64,000 nt of DNA from Anaerolineae bacterium (GTDB taxonomy: Bacteria > Chloroflexota > Anaerolineae > Promineifilales > Promineifilaceae). Both the position numbers and the translations under genes were made by a program. Positions 1 to 7,306 of this stretch are shown piece by piece. The DNA lies in the NCBI GenBank assembly GCA_020848035.1, contig JADLAX010000001.1, positions 1 to 64,000 of the forward strand. Direction: 5' to 3'. The notes beneath the pieces are model-generated. The model worked only from the letters and a program-made list of their open reading frames with translations. It ran no database searches and was not told the origin of the DNA. The first letter of the stretch is position 1, and every line of letters starts with the position of its first letter.

Positions 1-2
1 TG

Positions 3-176
3 AAAATGGAATGGGTACATCATGTGGTCTACGAAACCCGAGCACAGGCCCGCACGGACATTTTCTTTTACATCGAAGCCTTCTACAATCGACAGCGTCG
101 CCATTCGACGTTGGGCTATGTCAGCCCAGCCGCTCACGAAGCAGCCTATTATCAACATCAATTAGCCTTAACTTAA
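3..176 (+). CDS. IS3-family transposase OrfB, C-terminal fragment (cut by window edge)
   Basis: The reading frame enters from the left edge and stops at TAA 174-176. It carries the typical IS3 OrfB ending: residues reading FYNRQRRHSTLGYVSP are the conserved C-terminal part of the DDE integrase core (the terminal E of the catalytic triad lies upstream, outside the window), followed by a short tail ending in HQLALT. OrfB is the catalytic domain that cuts and joins the element ends. The overlapping longer frame at 11-325 is a shadow. Whether the element is intact cannot be seen from here. Confidence 0.85.
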   Translation, partial: KMEWVHHVVYETRAQARTDIFFYIEAFYNRQRRHSTLGYVSPAAHEAAYYQHQLALT

Positions 177-201
177 TTTCCACTAAATTGGGGGAAGATC
201 A
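177..201 (+). repeat. Right terminal inverted repeat of the IS3-family element
   Basis: Directly after the transposase stop, the sequence ends in GGGGGAAGATCA. Its reverse complement begins TGATCTTCCCCC and continues with a TAGTGGA-type core, matching the end consensus of the IS3 subgroup (TGATCTTACCC...TAGTGGACA). The element boundary is therefore placed near base 201. The left end and any target-site duplication lie outside the window. Confidence 0.7.
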
Positions 202-452
202 CAACCAGCAGTCTGCCAAAAACAAGACCAACCGTTACCAACCAGAATTCAGCCATTCCTGCTGCTTCTCCTTTAGGGCAAAAGTTGCCCGCTATAAGTT
301 GTACGATTTCTTAACGTTTGTTTGACTGGGGTGTAATGGCACGTTGCATTCTGCTAGAATAAAACGAACAGGCGAAAAACTCTAGCCAATTTTGTGCCAA
401 TTGTGGCCAAATCTGGCCAAAGCCAAATCTTGCCAATTGGGGAGGTCAGCGA

Positions 453-1754
453 ATGGATGATTTTTCGGCAGCAGGCAGCTTTACCCATGTTATGAGGGAA
501 TGCCTAATGCGCTCTGGGTATAACGCCTGCCAGGTTGCCCGGCTGGCGGGGCTGCCCCGACGCACAGTGGCCAACTGGCACGATGGCGTGGTAACAAAGC
601 CGCGAAACTGGCTGGACGTGGTTAAGTTGGCCAGGGCGCTCCGCTTACCCCGCAACGAAGCCAATAAATTATTAGCTGCTGCAGGCTACCCACCGCTGGC
701 TCAGCTGCAACAACAAGCCAAAAACGAAGCAGAACGCGGCCTGTTTGCCTTTTGGGCAGAAGCCAAAGCTGCGCCTGAAAAGCGATCCCCTTTTCAGGTC
801 ATTCCCGATTTACCCACCTTTGTCGGCCGTGAAGAGATACTGCAAACGGTACAGACCTGGCTGTTAGCAGGCCAGCACACCACGCCCTACGTTTTGGAAG
901 GGACAGCAGGTGTTGGCAAAACCGTTTTGGCCGCAAAGCTGGCGTACCGGCTGCGCGATCAATTCCCGGACGGCGTTTTGTGGGCGCGCCCAGACTCCAC
1001 AAATACCTTGATGATTTTGCACCAGTTTGCCGAAGCAGTGGGGCGTGATGTGACCCGCTACGAAGACGTACACAGCCGCAGCGCCATCGTGCGGGAGTTG
1101 CTGGCCGACAAACGCGCCTTGATTGTGCTGGACAATGTGCCCGGCAGCGAACAGCTTGAACCTTTGCTGCCGCCCTCCGGTTCCTGTGCCGTCTTGATCA
1201 CCAGCCGCCGCCGACAGTTGGCTGCTATCCCAGATGCCCATCGCCTGCACGTCACCGAGTTTGCTGAGGCGGAATCCCTGGCCTTGTTCAGCAACATATT
1301 GGGGGAGGCCAGCGTGGTTCACGAACGTGCTGTCTTTGTTGAACTGGCCGAGCTGCTGGGACATTTGCCACTGGCCATTGACATTGCCGCCAGCCGCCTG
1401 GCTTATGAGCCGGGCTGGACCGTCACCGAATTCCTGACGCACCTCAAGCAGGAAAAAAGCCTGCTAAACACCCTTATCCACGAAGGCCGCTCTCTCCAGG
1501 CTGCCTTTGAATCGAGCTTTAACTTACTTTCGGCAGAGCAGCAGCGCTTTTTTGCCACGATGAGCACATTTGGTGGGGCAGATTTTAGTGCAGAGGCGGC
1601 TGCTGCATCAGCCAACATTCCGGTGAATGAAGCAACAGCTTATTTACAGGAGCTTTTTTGTCTTTCGTTGGTGCGGCGGGGACGGCCGTATCATCACTAC
1701 CGCCTCATCCCCGCCATGCAAACCCTCGCCGAAGAAAAACTCCAACAATTTTAG
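453..1754 (+). CDS. Short STAND/NB-ARC-type ATPase with N-terminal HTH
   Basis: 433 aa. Residues about 8-80 form a helix-turn-helix-like module (CQVARLAGLPRRTVANW). An NB-ARC ATPase follows: Walker A GTAGVGKT at 150-157, Walker B ALIVLDNV at 222-229, sensor-like VLITSRR at about 247-253, and a GLPL-type motif (GHLPLAID) before winged-helix-like sequence. STAND ATPases are signal-gated switches in regulation and anti-phage conflict. Unusually, no TPR, WD40 or other sensor repeats follow the ATPase core; the protein ends soon after the winged helix. Start chosen at ATG 453 behind GGAGG. The gene lies about 250 bp from an IS3 element end, so loss of a sensor domain is possible. Confidence 0.8.
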   Translation: MDDFSAAGSFTHVMRECLMRSGYNACQVARLAGLPRRTVANWHDGVVTKPRNWLDVVKLARALRLPRNEANKLLAAAGYPPLAQLQQQAKNEAERGLFAFWAEAKAAPEKRSPFQVIPDLPTFVGREEILQTVQTWLLAGQHTTPYVLEGTAGVGKTVLAAKLAYRLRDQFPDGVLWARPDSTNTLMILHQFAEAVGRDVTRYEDVHSRSAIVRELLADKRALIVLDNVPGSEQLEPLLPPSGSCAVLITSRRRQLAAIPDAHRLHVTEFAEAESLALFSNILGEASVVHERAVFVELAELLGHLPLAIDIAASRLAYEPGWTVTEFLTHLKQEKSLLNTLIHEGRSLQAAFESSFNLLSAEQQRFFATMSTFGGADFSAEAAAASANIPVNEATAYLQELFCLSLVRRGRPYHHYRLIPAMQTLAEEKLQQF

Positions 1755-1800
1755 AGCAAATTCTCGCTTGCCGAAAAGAGTTTGCTAAAATATTGCCATC

Positions 1801-1905
1801 ATGACGATTGGAAACACGACTTTAGACGATAAGGGCTTTTGCCTTATTACCCAGATTCAGATGCTGGCAGCTGCCTGTCCTTATAGGAGTGTGTCTACCG
1901 TCTGA
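1801..1905 (+). CDS. Putative 34-aa leader peptide upstream of MFS exporter
   Basis: A 34-codon ORF that begins MTIGNTT and ends CPYRSVSTV. It has no Shine-Dalgarno site, but an extended -10 (TGCTAAAAT, 1783-1791) lies 9 nt before the ATG, so the transcript would start at or just before the start codon (leaderless). It is followed by an intrinsic terminator at 1936-1973 and then the MFS exporter. The same design (extended -10, 9 nt, ATG, terminator, gene) occurs before tyrS. A leader-peptide role is inferred; coding is not proven. Confidence 0.5.
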   Translation: MTIGNTTLDDKGFCLITQIQMLAAACPYRSVSTV

Positions 1906-1973
1906 ATTTTATGTCAACTAAATCGATCAGATCCGGCCACGCGCACACTCCATGCCGTGGCTTTTTTGTTTTT
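1886..1973 (+). promoter_or_regulatory. Candidate transcription attenuator before the MFS exporter
   Basis: The terminator stem GCCACG (1936-1941)/CGTGGC (1956-1961) is followed by TTTTTTGTTTTT. Its loop contains CACACTCC (1944-1951), perfectly complementary over 8 bp to GGAGTGTG (1886-1893) in the last codons of the leader ORF. Pairing of these segments would compete with the terminator, and a ribosome reaching the end of the ORF would mask 1886-1893. Stalling earlier would favour the alternative pairing and read-through. Confidence 0.5.
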
Positions 1974-2030
1974 CCAGGCAAGCTGTGGTGTGGCAAGGGC
2001 GCGTGGCTTCGAAACTGCTTAGGGAGTTTG

Positions 2031-2087
2031 GCGTGAAACGTGAGGCGTGAAACGTGAGTCTTTTTGGTCACGTTTCACGTTTCACGC
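2031..2087. repeat. GTGAAAC word-iterated palindrome, copy 1
   Basis: Left arm repeats GCGTGAAACGTGAGGCGTGA, right arm TCACGTTTCACGTTTCACGC; a short loop separates them. This is one of six copies in the window (others near 18161, 40302, 41952, 42683, 44265). It sits immediately upstream of the MFS start, and an in-frame ATG at 2064 inside it is unlikely to be used. Confidence 0.9.
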
Positions 2088-2135
2088 ACCATCCGGACAA
2101 ATTGCCCAAGAGCTACCTTTTGTATGGAGTACAAA

Positions 2136-3464
2136 ATGAAACACAAACACAGTGGAATGCGCATCTTTGTTGTTATCTGGCTGGGGCAGATGGTGTCGTT
2201 GATTGGTACGGCGATGACCCGTTTTGCCCTGCTCATCTGGACCTACCAGCAAACGCAACAGGCAACGGCCGTTGCCCTGCTCGGCTTCTTCTCTTTTGTC
2301 CCCTACGTGCTGGTCAGCCCGCTGGCTGGTGTGGTGGTAGACCGCTTCGACCGCCGCCAGGTGATGATTCTGGCCGACATGGGGGCCGGGGTTATGACCA
2401 TTGGGCTGCTGCTCCTGCACCAGCAAGACGCGCTGCAAATCTGGCATCTGTACCTGGCACAGGCGGTGGCCAGCTTTTTTGAGGCGTTCCAGCTGCCCGC
2501 CTACACGGCCGTTACCAGCACCCTCGTCGCTAAGTCGCAGTACGGCCGTATCAACGGCATGCGCTCTACTGCCAGCGCTGCGGCCGACATCATCGCCCCG
2601 CTCAGCGCCGGGCTGGTGGTTGCGCTCATCGGCATTGGCGGCGTGATGATCGTAGACGTGGCGACGTTTGGCGTGGCCATGCTGGCGCTGCTGGTGGTGC
2701 GCCTGCCCCGCACCGATAAACCGGCAGCAGCCGAGGCCAGCGAACCGTTCTGGCAGGAACTCACCGGTGGACTGCGCTTCATCACCGCCCGACGCGGGCT
2801 GGTGGGGCTGCTTATCACCTACGTGGGCATCAACCTCTTTGCCGCGCTTACCTACTTTGCCATCCTGCCGCCCATGATCCTGGCCCGTTCTGGCGGCAGT
2901 GAACTGGCCCTGGCCACCGTCCAGGGCACGCTGGGCGGCGCAGCCCTGGTTGGCGGCCTGGTGATGAGCATCTGGGGCGGACCGCGGCGCAAGATTCATG
3001 GGGCGTTGGGCTTTACGGCCGTATCCTTCCTCTTTGGCGACTTTTTGTTTGGTGTGGGGCAAACCTTACCGGTCTGGCTGCTGGCAGCGGCCGTTTCCGC
3101 CTTTTTCATCCCGCTGCTGGTCGGTTCTTTCCGGGCCATCTGGCAGGTGAAGGTGCCGCTGGCCATGCAGGGCCGGGTGTTTGCCGTGCAGGGCGCGCTG
3201 CAAACGGCGATGATGCCGCTGGGTTACCTGGTCGCCGGGCCAATGGCCGACCGCTGGCTGGAACCGGCCATGCAGCCCGGCAGCGCCCTGGCCAACTCAT
3301 TGGGCTGGCTGGTGGGCACCGGACCCGGCGCGGGCATGGGGCTGATGTTTGTGGCAACGGCCGTCCTCGGCAGCCTGATGAGCCTCAGCGGGTACCTGCT
3401 GCCTGACGTGCGCGAAGTAGAAACCCGCCTGCCCGACTATGATCTGATTGGCGAGGTAGTTTGA
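2136..3464 (+). CDS. MFS exporter (MFS_3/EntS-Mef-like)
   Basis: 442 aa from ATG 2136, chosen because GGAG lies 7 nt upstream; the earlier in-frame ATG at 2064 lies inside a palindromic repeat. The protein has about twelve membrane segments and the MFS motif A between TM2 and TM3 (VVDRFDRRQVMI). The N-terminus (IWLGQMVSLIGTAMTRFAL) is typical of the EntS/macrolide-efflux branch that exports drugs or siderophores by proton antiport. The substrate cannot be read from sequence. A leader ORF and terminator upstream suggest inducible expression, as in ribosome-sensed antibiotic efflux genes. Confidence 0.85.
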   Translation: MKHKHSGMRIFVVIWLGQMVSLIGTAMTRFALLIWTYQQTQQATAVALLGFFSFVPYVLVSPLAGVVVDRFDRRQVMILADMGAGVMTIGLLLLHQQDALQIWHLYLAQAVASFFEAFQLPAYTAVTSTLVAKSQYGRINGMRSTASAAADIIAPLSAGLVVALIGIGGVMIVDVATFGVAMLALLVVRLPRTDKPAAAEASEPFWQELTGGLRFITARRGLVGLLITYVGINLFAALTYFAILPPMILARSGGSELALATVQGTLGGAALVGGLVMSIWGGPRRKIHGALGFTAVSFLFGDFLFGVGQTLPVWLLAAAVSAFFIPLLVGSFRAIWQVKVPLAMQGRVFAVQGALQTAMMPLGYLVAGPMADRWLEPAMQPGSALANSLGWLVGTGPGAGMGLMFVATAVLGSLMSLSGYLLPDVREVETRLPDYDLIGEVV

Positions 3465-3518
3465 TCCCAAAAGACCCATAAAAATATGGTATGATTGGAC
3501 CACGCAGGGAACAATTTA

Positions 3519-3588
3519 GTAAAAAGTAAAAAGTGAAAGTAAAAAGTGTCATCCTCACTTTTTACTTTTTACTTTTCACTTCTCACTC
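3519..3588. repeat. AAAAAGT word-iterated palindrome
   Basis: The left arm is several copies of the word GTAAAAAGTGAA, and the right arm the reverse complement (CACTTTTTACTTTTTACTTTT), with a short TCATCC loop. Lies between the MFS gene and the ABC operon and may act as a bidirectional terminator. The same words recur at 43936-44018. Confidence 0.85.
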
Positions 3589-3627
3589 CAATCCCCTTGC
3601 TGACAAAAACGTGCAATCGGAGCGAAT

Positions 3628-4407
3628 ATGACCAGTTGGGCTGTTGAAACGCGGGGGCTGACCCGCCAGTTTGACAAGAAAATAGCGGTAGACAACCTCG
3701 ACCTGACGGTAGCTACCGGAGAGTTTTTTGGCTTTTTGGGGCCAAATGGGGCGGGCAAAAGCACCACCATCAACATGCTGGTCGGTCTGCTGCGCCCCAC
3801 CAGCGGCACGGCGCTCATCGACGGTATCGACATGTGGCAAGAGCCGCTGGCGGCCAAGGCGCGCATCGGCGTGCTGCCGGAAGGCATGCAGCTTTACCAG
3901 CGGCTGACGGCACGGGAATACATTCGTTTTTCCGGCACCATGTACGGCGTACCGAAAGCCGAAGTGGAGCAGCGCACCGAAGAGCTGCTGGACCTGCTCA
4001 CCCTCACCGACGACGCGGACAAGCTGATTGTGGATTATTCACACGGTATGCGGAAAAAGACGGCGCTGGCCGCCGCCGTTATTCACGCGCCGCGCGTGCT
4101 GTTCCTGGACGAGCCGTTTGAAGGGATCGATGCCATCTCGGGCCGGATCATCCGCGACGTGTTGGGCCGACTGCGCGAGCACGGCACGACGATCTTTTTC
4201 TCGTCGCACATTTTGGAAGTGGTGGAGCGGTTGTGTACCCGGGTGGCGGTGATTGCCAACGGCCGTCTGGTGGCCCAGGGCAGCATGGAAGAGTTACGCC
4301 ATCAGGCCGAAACGGGTGACGAAACCACCCTGGAGGAGCTGTTCCTGCGCGCCGTCGGTGCCTCCAGCGATCTCGAAGCCGAAGGCAGGCTGTCATGGCT
4401 GCGCTAG
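3628..4407 (+). CDS. ABC transporter ATP-binding protein
   Basis: 259 aa nucleotide-binding subunit of an ABC-2-type exporter. Walker A GPNGAGKST at 38-46, signature YSHGM at 137-141, Walker B VLFLDEP at 157-163, and switch histidine H194 in SSHILE. The Q-loop glutamine is replaced (VLPEGMQLY), as in several CcmA-type proteins. It overlaps the permease gene by 13 bp, so the two are translationally coupled. Substrate unknown; CcmA-type pairs export drugs, lipids or polysaccharides. Confidence 0.9.
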   Translation: MTSWAVETRGLTRQFDKKIAVDNLDLTVATGEFFGFLGPNGAGKSTTINMLVGLLRPTSGTALIDGIDMWQEPLAAKARIGVLPEGMQLYQRLTAREYIRFSGTMYGVPKAEVEQRTEELLDLLTLTDDADKLIVDYSHGMRKKTALAAAVIHAPRVLFLDEPFEGIDAISGRIIRDVLGRLREHGTTIFFSSHILEVVERLCTRVAVIANGRLVAQGSMEELRHQAETGDETTLEELFLRAVGASSDLEAEGRLSWLR

Positions 4408-6104
4408 GCGAGACAACCCCACCCCGCTCGCAGCTGGGCACGCTGCTGCGGCTGCGCGGCAAGCTGACGCTGCGCCAGTTCAGCCGCGAACGTGGCCGCA
4501 TCATCGGGGCCATTGTGGTGGTGCTGGTGTTTGGCCCGATGGTGATAGGTGCGGCGTTTGGCACGGCCGTTGGCTACCGCACCCTGGAAGATCAATGGCC
4601 CACCGCCCTGCTAGGGGCCGTCATGGTGGGCATGTGGCTAATCTGGCTGGTTTTTCCCATCATCGCCACCTCCATCAACGAAAGTGCTGATATCACCCAC
4701 CTGCTCATTTTCCCCATTTCCCGGCGCGATCTTGTGCTGAGCACCCTGCTGGGCACGTTTTTTGACTACCCCACCTACCTGATGCTGCCCCTCTTCATCG
4801 CGGTGTTTATCGGCTTTGGCTTTACCAGCGCCTTCCCCATCGTGATTTTGGCCATTTTGTTCAGCTACGGCCACATGGTGCTGATTGGCCAATTTATCAC
4901 CGTAACCATCGGCGGCATTTTGCAAAGCCGCCGCTTCCGCGATGTGGCCATCGTCTTCTTTTCGCTCATCGGGAGCTCTTGCTACTTCATCAACCTCGCC
5001 TTTCAGCGCGGCGTGGAACGTTTTACCGATTCGCTCTCGCTGCAAGAAGAAGAGGCCTTTGCCGAAACGTTTGCTGGCTGGCAGCCGCTCAATATTTTGC
5101 AATGGTTCCCCACCGGGGCACCGGCGCGGGCGGTGCAGCAGGCGCTGGATGGTTCGTGGGGAACGGCCGTCCTCTGGCTGCTGTATTCGGCCGTTTTGCT
5201 GGCGGTGCTCACCTGGGTCTGGTTCCAGCTGCTGAACCGTCTGGCCACTGGCGGCGGCTTCCTCATCGGTGGGCGGCCCCAGGCCCAAAAAGAGAAACGC
5301 GTGGCGCAGCAAACTGGACGCCGTTCCCTGCTGGACCTGCTGCCCGACGACCTGGCGGCGCTGGTAGGCAAAGAGCTGCGCTCCGTCTGGCGCATCCCAC
5401 AGCGGCGGGTGGGGCTGGTGCAGGGGCTGCTGCTGCCCGTCTTCATGATGGGGCCGTTTTTGTACTCCGCCGATTTTTCAGGCGGCATTTCCTCCATTCC
5501 ACGCTGGTTTGGCCTCTCACTGCCCGCCTATGCCCTCTTTTTGTTCTGGTCCACCTCGCAAAACATGCTGGCCTGGGAAGGGCGCGGCCTGCCCGCCCTG
5601 CTGCTGACGCCCCAGCCGCGCTGGCGGCTCTTTTGGGCCAAAGGGCTGGTCTTTTTGCTCATTGCGGGCATCCCGTACCTGATCGTTAGCGGGGCGGCCA
5701 CGGCGATCTTGCGCGACTGGCTGACGGTGGTGGGCATGGTAACGGGCCTGGGCATGGGCATCACCACGATGGCGGTTACGGCCGTTGGCTCCGTCCTCTT
5801 CCCCATTCCCATCAACCTGGAAGCCAAACGCACCCGCGGCGCGTATCAGTCTGGCGGCAACTTCAAAACCGGCTGCGCCACGGTGACGGTGATTCCCATC
5901 AGTACGGCCGTTGTCAATCTACCGGCTGCGGCGCTGCTGGGGCTGGCCTTTTACTTCAACCTGCCCTGGCTGGGCTTCGTCGGCGCGCTGTTTAGCCTGG
6001 TGTACGGCTTCGGCTTCTTGTACGCGGGCAGCCGCCTGGCCGGCAATCTGCTGCTGGAACGAGAACCCGAACTGGTCGCCACGATGAAGCTGCCAGAAGA
6101 ATAA
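4395..6104 (+). CDS. ABC-2-type transporter permease
   Basis: 569 aa, about twelve hydrophobic segments in two halves separated by a charged linker near residues 295-330 (RPQAQKEKRVAQQTGRR). The segment VGKELRSVWRIPQRR before the second half matches the amphipathic start seen in ABC-2 permeases. The start ATG 4395 lies within the end of the ATPase gene. The protein is about twice the length of a simple six-TM permease, so one polypeptide may supply both halves of the channel. Confidence 0.85.
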   Translation: MAALGETTPPRSQLGTLLRLRGKLTLRQFSRERGRIIGAIVVVLVFGPMVIGAAFGTAVGYRTLEDQWPTALLGAVMVGMWLIWLVFPIIATSINESADITHLLIFPISRRDLVLSTLLGTFFDYPTYLMLPLFIAVFIGFGFTSAFPIVILAILFSYGHMVLIGQFITVTIGGILQSRRFRDVAIVFFSLIGSSCYFINLAFQRGVERFTDSLSLQEEEAFAETFAGWQPLNILQWFPTGAPARAVQQALDGSWGTAVLWLLYSAVLLAVLTWVWFQLLNRLATGGGFLIGGRPQAQKEKRVAQQTGRRSLLDLLPDDLAALVGKELRSVWRIPQRRVGLVQGLLLPVFMMGPFLYSADFSGGISSIPRWFGLSLPAYALFLFWSTSQNMLAWEGRGLPALLLTPQPRWRLFWAKGLVFLLIAGIPYLIVSGAATAILRDWLTVVGMVTGLGMGITTMAVTAVGSVLFPIPINLEAKRTRGAYQSGGNFKTGCATVTVIPISTAVVNLPAAALLGLAFYFNLPWLGFVGALFSLVYGFGFLYAGSRLAGNLLLEREPELVATMKLPEE

Positions 6105-6300
6105 GCAGCTGGCGGCTGGTGGTTAGTAGCTATACTGCCAAAGGTCATAAACTGACATTTTGCCTTCTGGTTGCAAGTGGCAGGTGACTTTTGCCAGAGT
6201 AACTTGCTACTTGCCACATGCAACTTGACACCAAATGAAATGTAACTTTATGGCCTTGCTGAGTATAGTTGTGTCACCAGCCGCTAGCCACAAGCCACTA
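6104..6300. repeat. Triple-nested imperfect palindrome
   Basis: Three concentric inverted repeats fill the gap between permease and DUF5996 gene. The outer pair is near 6104-6133 and 6264-6300 (GGCGGCTGGTGG against CACCAGCCGC). The middle pair is near 6143-6161 and 6234-6255 (CATAAACTGACATTT against AAATGTAACTTTATG). The inner pair is near 6170-6187 and 6204-6225 (TTGCAAGTGGCAGGTGA against ACTTGCCACATGCAA). No other feature seen in this gap. Confidence 0.75.
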
Positions 6301-6317
6301 AAAACAAGGACCACCCC

Positions 6318-7133
6318 ATGTCATTTTTCACCTCGCTGGCTAATTTTGAACCAACCCGGCAGACGCTGCATTTGTACAGCCATGCCATGAGCGTGGTGCC
6401 CCGGGTGCACGGCATTATCCATCCCAAGTGGTGGCACATCAGCCTGAAGCTGCGCCCGGACGGGCTGGTGACCGACAACATTCCCCTGCCCGATGGCGGC
6501 GTTTTGGCGCTGCGGCTGGACTTGAACCAGCATCGGCTGGCGGCAACCAGCAGCAGCGGTGAGGCCAAGTCGGTGAGCCTGACGGAGAGGATGACGGGCA
6601 GTGAAATTGGCGAATGGGTAATGACGGCCGTCACCCATTTCGGCCTCCAGGGCAATTATCCGCGGGATCGCTTCGCCAGCGACGAGCCGCGCCAATACGA
6701 CCCCGAACAGGCGCAGCGTTTTTTTGGTGTGCTGGCCAACGTTGCCCGCACCTTCGAAAAACACCGCGCCCGCCTGAAAGGGCCAGTTGGCCCGGTGCAG
6801 ATATGGCCGCATGGCTTCGACATCGCCTTTGAGTGGTTTGGCAGCCGCGTTGAGCGCGCCGAAGAACATGGCGAAGTGCAGGAATTCCCCTCGCAAATCA
6901 ATCTGGGCTTCTATCCCGGCAGCGACCCGTATTTTTACTCCAACCCGTGGCCATTTGAAGCCGAGGCGCTGCTGGACAAACCGCTGCCCGCCGGGGCAAG
7001 CTGGCACACCAGCGGCTGGCAGGGTGCCATGCTGCCCTACAGCGAGCTGGTCGACCGCACCGACGCCGAAGCCAGGCTGCTGCAATTCGCCCAGGCCGTC
7101 TACGACCTGGCCGCGCCTACCCTTACGGAATAA
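6318..7133 (+). CDS. DUF5996 family protein
   Basis: 271 aa soluble protein with the family landmarks: HPKWWHISLKLRPDGL near residue 35, GPVQIWPHGFDIAFEWF near 155-172, a glycine-rich INLGFYPGSDPYFYSNPWPF near 195-214, and WHTSGWQGAMLPYSEL near the end. The family is common in Actinobacteria and Chloroflexota and has no known biochemical role. No signal peptide or membrane segment. A monocistronic unit flanked on both sides by palindromic repeats. Confidence 0.82.
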   Translation: MSFFTSLANFEPTRQTLHLYSHAMSVVPRVHGIIHPKWWHISLKLRPDGLVTDNIPLPDGGVLALRLDLNQHRLAATSSSGEAKSVSLTERMTGSEIGEWVMTAVTHFGLQGNYPRDRFASDEPRQYDPEQAQRFFGVLANVARTFEKHRARLKGPVGPVQIWPHGFDIAFEWFGSRVERAEEHGEVQEFPSQINLGFYPGSDPYFYSNPWPFEAEALLDKPLPAGASWHTSGWQGAMLPYSELVDRTDAEARLLQFAQAVYDLAAPTLTE

Positions 7134-7205
7134 AACACGAATTGGGCGAATGGACGAATAAACTTTAGAAAAATTCGTGCTATTCGTTTATTCGTGATAT
7201 TCGTG
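7134..7205. repeat. CGAAT/ATTCG word-iterated palindrome
   Basis: The left arm repeats ACGAATTGGGCGAATGGACGAAT, the right arm ATTCGTGCTATTCGTTTATTCGTGATATTCGT, with a small A-rich loop. It follows the DUF5996 stop and may end its transcript. Confidence 0.8.
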
Positions 7206-7235
7206 TTTAAAACAGTGACCAGGACGGCCGTTTCG

Positions 7236-7265
7236 TCGACAAGATGGCCTGGTTTCCACTATAAT
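7236..7265 (+). promoter_or_regulatory. Promoter of the Lon-like protease gene
   Basis: A -35 TCGACA (7236-7241) and a perfect -10 TATAAT (7260-7265) are separated by 18 bp. The predicted start near 7272 leaves a 35-nt leader with GGAG before ATG 7307. One ACGGCCGT copy lies just upstream of the -35. Confidence 0.65.
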
Positions 7266-7306
7266 GCACCCACTTTTTGACAAGAATGATTTTTGTGGAG
7301 ACTTGA

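Noticed and set aside
11..325. 104-aa ORF at the left edge
   Set aside because: It overlaps the IS3 transposase in another frame and runs past the element end; no homology signs.
322..360. Promoter TTGACT...TAGAAT for the STAND gene
   Set aside because: Both hexamers are good, but the spacer is 27 bp, too long for a sigma-70-type promoter.
2064..2135. Upstream ATG for the MFS exporter
   Set aside because: Inside the GTGAAAC palindrome and without SD; ATG 2136 has GGAG and gives a normal MFS N-terminus.
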